Assembly (NCBI RefSeq): GCF_030268045.1
Contig: NZ_BSDC01000001.1
Span: forward strand, 1-64,000
From: Geothrix edaphica
GTDB lineage: Bacteria > Acidobacteriota > Holophagae > Holophagales > Holophagaceae
DNA length: 64,000 bases
Direction: 5' to 3'
Positions within the stretch are counted from its first letter, which is position 1. Every line of letters begins with the position of its first letter. A program made the translations under genes and the position numbers. Of this stretch, positions 62,066 to 64,000 are shown piece by piece. The notes beneath the pieces are model-generated. The model was not told where the DNA came from and did no database searches. It worked only from the letters and a program-made list of their open reading frames with translations.

Positions 62066-62437
62066 TCAGCTTCGATCCCGGCCCAGCCGCCTCACTTCGA
62101 CCTTGGGTGACCCGAAGTTCAAGAGCAGGCAGGTCTGCAGCCCAGTCGCCGCGAGATAGTTCAACGCCTGGGCTACGTGGGCATCGCTCAAAGTCCGGCA
62201 GGCTTTCAACTCCACGAGGATTCGGTCTTCCACAAGAAGATCGGCGATGAAATCCCCTACCAGGATCCCGTCGTACCAGACTTCAACGCTTTTTTGGGCC
62301 TGCACCTTCAGGCCAGATTTCCGAAGTTCGTGGAGCAGAGCATTTTCATAGACCTTCTCCAGAAACCCCGGTCTGAGCGTATGTGCCACCTTGAAGGCGC
62401 AACCGATGATTTGTTCAGAGATGGGGTCATCCAGCAT
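62066..62437 (-). CDS. GxxExxY-family PD-(D/E)XK nuclease-like protein
   Basis: This small protein (123 residues) carries the eponymous motif GFLEKVYENAL and the following LKVQAQKSVEVWYDG. Its DFIADLLVEDRILVELKAC segment has the D-(x)-ELK layout of PD-(D/E)XK nucleases. SDAHVAQALNYLAAT and GLLLNFGSPKVEVRR-type C-terminal features also fit. Function is unestablished. It is flanked on both sides by GGGGAT-rich repeats in inverted orientation (61929-61957 and 62484-62514), which suggests a mobile or repeat-associated unit. Confidence 0.85.
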   Translation of the reverse strand: MLDDPISEQIIGCAFKVAHTLRPGFLEKVYENALLHELRKSGLKVQAQKSVEVWYDGILVGDFIADLLVEDRILVELKACRTLSDAHVAQALNYLAATGLQTCLLLNFGSPKVEVRRLGRDRS

Positions 62438-62483
62438 GGTGGGCTCCAGAATCCTGTCATCGGGTGAATGAAAGATTCATTTT

Positions 62484-62514
62484 GCCGGGGATGGGCGGGA
62501 ATTGGCGGGGATGG
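62484..62514 (+). repeat. GGGGAT-rich repeat right of the GxxExxY gene
   Basis: GCCGGGGATGGGCGGGAAT followed by TGGCGGGGATGG matches, in opposite orientation, the repeat at 61929-61957. Units of about ten bases (CGGGGAT) recur. It ends the repeat-flanked GxxExxY segment. Confidence 0.65.
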
Positions 62515-62641
62515 AAGGGATGCGGCTGTGACAATTGGGGGGGAGCTGCACCTTTACCATGGCTGTTCCCGCACCTCACCCAGTGCTTCAAGGCCATCGA
62601 GGTGAGATAAATTCAATTCGTGATGCGGTGGTACCGGAGGG

Positions 62642-63205
62642 ATGATGCGATTCAAGCAATGGATCTCAAGGGTTTTGAGTGGTGCGCAGGATGCCTCCAG
62701 GCTCCTTCGCATTTCTGGTGCCTCTGCGGCGATTCTGCTCCTGGCCGGCTGCGATGCCATCAATCCCGCCCTGCAGTACCAGGAGGCGGCCCGCCAGCTG
62801 CGCTTCTCGCTGGACCGTGTGGAACCCCAGCTGGAGTTGGCCTTCCCGCTGGAACAGTCGCGCCTGCGCCTGCGCCTGGATGTGGGCGTGGACAATCCCA
62901 CGGACCAGCGCCTGCGCACCCGCCGCGTGCGCGGGGACCTGCGCCTGGCCGCGCAGGGCGGGGACCACCCCCTCGGAGCCATCGGCTTCCCGGAGGGCAT
63001 GGATCTGGCGCCGAGGGGCCGCAGCACCCTGCACACCGAAGTGGTGCTGAGCTACGCCGACCTGAAGAGCGCCTGGGGACCCCTCACCGCCGCCGCCTCC
63101 CGCCGCGAACCCGCCACCTGGAGTCTCAACGGCGAGGCCCGCTTCGAGGTCATGGGCATCGAGTTCGGCGTGCCCTTCCGCACCTCGAAGGCCTCCGGGC
63201 GATGA
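62642..63205 (+). CDS. LEA14/WHy-domain lipoprotein
   Basis: This predicted lipoprotein (187 residues) has a signal ending ILLLAGC (lipobox, Cys near residue 37). The mature part carries a late-embryogenesis/WHy-type domain: LRLRLDVGVDNPTDQRL, then LRLAAQGGDHPLG and STLHTEVVLSYADL. Such bacterial proteins are associated with desiccation or membrane stress, though direct evidence is thin. Start choice between 62642 and the next Met is uncertain, since an N-terminal region of about 20 residues precedes the hydrophobic signal. Confidence 0.75.
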   Translation: MMRFKQWISRVLSGAQDASRLLRISGASAAILLLAGCDAINPALQYQEAARQLRFSLDRVEPQLELAFPLEQSRLRLRLDVGVDNPTDQRLRTRRVRGDLRLAAQGGDHPLGAIGFPEGMDLAPRGRSTLHTEVVLSYADLKSAWGPLTAAASRREPATWSLNGEARFEVMGIEFGVPFRTSKASGR

Positions 63206-63218
63206 CCTTCGGGGCCGC

Positions 63219-63899
63219 ATGATCCGAGCAGTCGTCTTCGACCTCTGGAACACGCTGGTCTTCAGCCCGGCGGGCAGCCCGTTCCAGCGCCTGAAGGGCC
63301 TGCTGAAGCCGGAGCAGGAGCATCTGCACCCGGCCCTCATGCGGGATGGCATGATCCGCCCCTACGCGTCGGTGGAGGCCTTCCTGGAAGCCTGGCGGGA
63401 GCCTGCGGGACTCGATCCGGAGCAGCTGGAGGCCATGGCCCTGGCCTTCCGGGAGGCGGGCGAGCAGGCGGAGTGCTTTCCCGGCGCGCCGGAGACCGTG
63501 GCCGCCGTGCGCGACCTGGCGCGGGTGGCGCTGCTGTCCAACACCCAGAGCTTCGGCCTGGAGCTGCTGGACCGCCTGGGCATCTCCGAGCGCATCCGCC
63601 TGCAGCACCGCAGCGCCGATCTGGGCGCCCTCAAGCCCGAAGCCGCGGCCTACGAGGCCGTGCAGCGCCGGCTGGGCCTCTTCCCCGGCAACCTGGCCAT
63701 GGTGGGCGACAGCTGGACCGACGATGTGCTGGGCGCGCTCGCCGTGGGCTGGACCGCCATCTGGGTGAACCGCGATGCCAAGCCGAGACCCGACCACGAC
63801 CCGGACGCCCCCCTCTACGAGGTGCGAAGCCTGGACCGTGTCCCCGAGCTCATCGAGAACCTCCAGCTGGGGATGCGCTGTCCCACCTGCCTGGGGTGA
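63219..63899 (+). CDS. HAD-superfamily hydrolase with DxWxT nucleophile motif
   Basis: This HAD-fold protein has 226 residues. Motif I is VVFDLWNTLV, motif II LLSNTQS, motif III region LKPEAAAYEAV (Lys), and motif IV MVGDSWTDDVLGAL. The second Asp of the usual phosphatase DxD is replaced by Trp, as in dehalogenase-like and some divergent members, so phosphatase activity should not be assumed. It starts 13 bases after the lipoprotein gene on the same strand. Confidence 0.85.
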   Translation: MIRAVVFDLWNTLVFSPAGSPFQRLKGLLKPEQEHLHPALMRDGMIRPYASVEAFLEAWREPAGLDPEQLEAMALAFREAGEQAECFPGAPETVAAVRDLARVALLSNTQSFGLELLDRLGISERIRLQHRSADLGALKPEAAAYEAVQRRLGLFPGNLAMVGDSWTDDVLGALAVGWTAIWVNRDAKPRPDHDPDAPLYEVRSLDRVPELIENLQLGMRCPTCLG

Positions 63900-63902
63900 A
63901 GC

Positions 63903-64000
63903 TCAGGCGGTGGCGCTGTTCTGGCCGGAGAGCTGCACATCCATCACCACGGCATGCCGCGGGGCATCCTGGCGCTCGATCCACTGGACGCGGGCGCCGA
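63903..64000 (-). CDS. 3' end of a gene running off the right edge
   Basis: On the minus strand an open frame enters at the window edge and ends with TGA at 63905-63903. The visible 32 codons read GARVQWIERQDAPRHAVV followed by MDVQLSGQNSATA, with codon use like the rest of the genome. It is too short to identify. It converges on the HAD gene with three bases between the stops. Confidence 0.5.
   Translation of the reverse strand, partial: GARVQWIERQDAPRHAVVMDVQLSGQNSATA

Overview
The window is a high-GC stretch of a Gram-negative bacterial chromosome. Gene content and protein style (a tRNA-tuf-secE-nusG-rplKAJL-rpoBC block, a glyoxylate-cycle isocitrate lyase beside a RamB/ScfR-like regulator, TSUP and FadL-like membrane proteins, SLBB exporters) fit a member of the Acidobacteriota, most likely Holophagaceae/Geothrix-like. 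That placement is an inference from protein appearance and was not tested by any search.

Layout. 0-2 kb: the 3' part of an IS3-family element, then a short run of integron-type attC sites with two small cassette genes and no integrase in view. 2-17.8 kb: housekeeping and metabolic genes. These are folE, purM, a complete creBCD signalling operon with a perfect cre-tag sequence in front of creD, an acyltransferase, a DUF4143-type ATPase, a ScfR/RamB-like regulator divergent from aceA, two secreted or lipoprotein genes, frr, a TSUP permease, a FadL-like porin and rlmB. 17.8-32.4 kb: the translation/transcription superoperon (tRNA-Tyr, -Gly, -Thr, tuf, rpmG, tRNA-Trp, secE, nusG, rplK, rplA, rplJ, rplL, rpoB, rpoC), with a good sigma70-type promoter, an rplL-rpoB attenuator-like hairpin and a strong terminator after rpoC. 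RpoB carries an unusual Cys-rich insert near its N terminus.

32.4-61.4 kb: a surface-polysaccharide locus interrupted only by pnp. The plus-strand arm holds a Wzz-like protein, a WbpB/A/D/E set (making a UDP-2,3-diamino-glucuronic acid type sugar), a flippase, an acetyltransferase, a glycosyltransferase and a PIG-L deacetylase paired with an LpxD-like acyltransferase. The minus-strand arm holds a Wzy-like polymerase, a second flippase, a KpsS/KpsC-type protein, and a WbuX/LfnA-HisH-HisF-FnlA-FnlB-FnlC-WbuB cluster expected to make and transfer an acetamidino-L-fucosamine type sugar. A WecA-like initiating transferase and a long SLBB (Wza-like) exporter follow pnp.

61.4-64 kb: queD, a GxxExxY nuclease-like gene bracketed by GGGGAT-rich repeats in inverted orientation, a LEA/WHy lipoprotein, a HAD-family protein and the 3' end of a gene running off the right edge. 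The most interesting points are the integrase-less cassette array, the RpoB insert, the conserved cre tag, the repeat-flanked GxxExxY gene and the double sugar-nucleotide programme of the polysaccharide locus.
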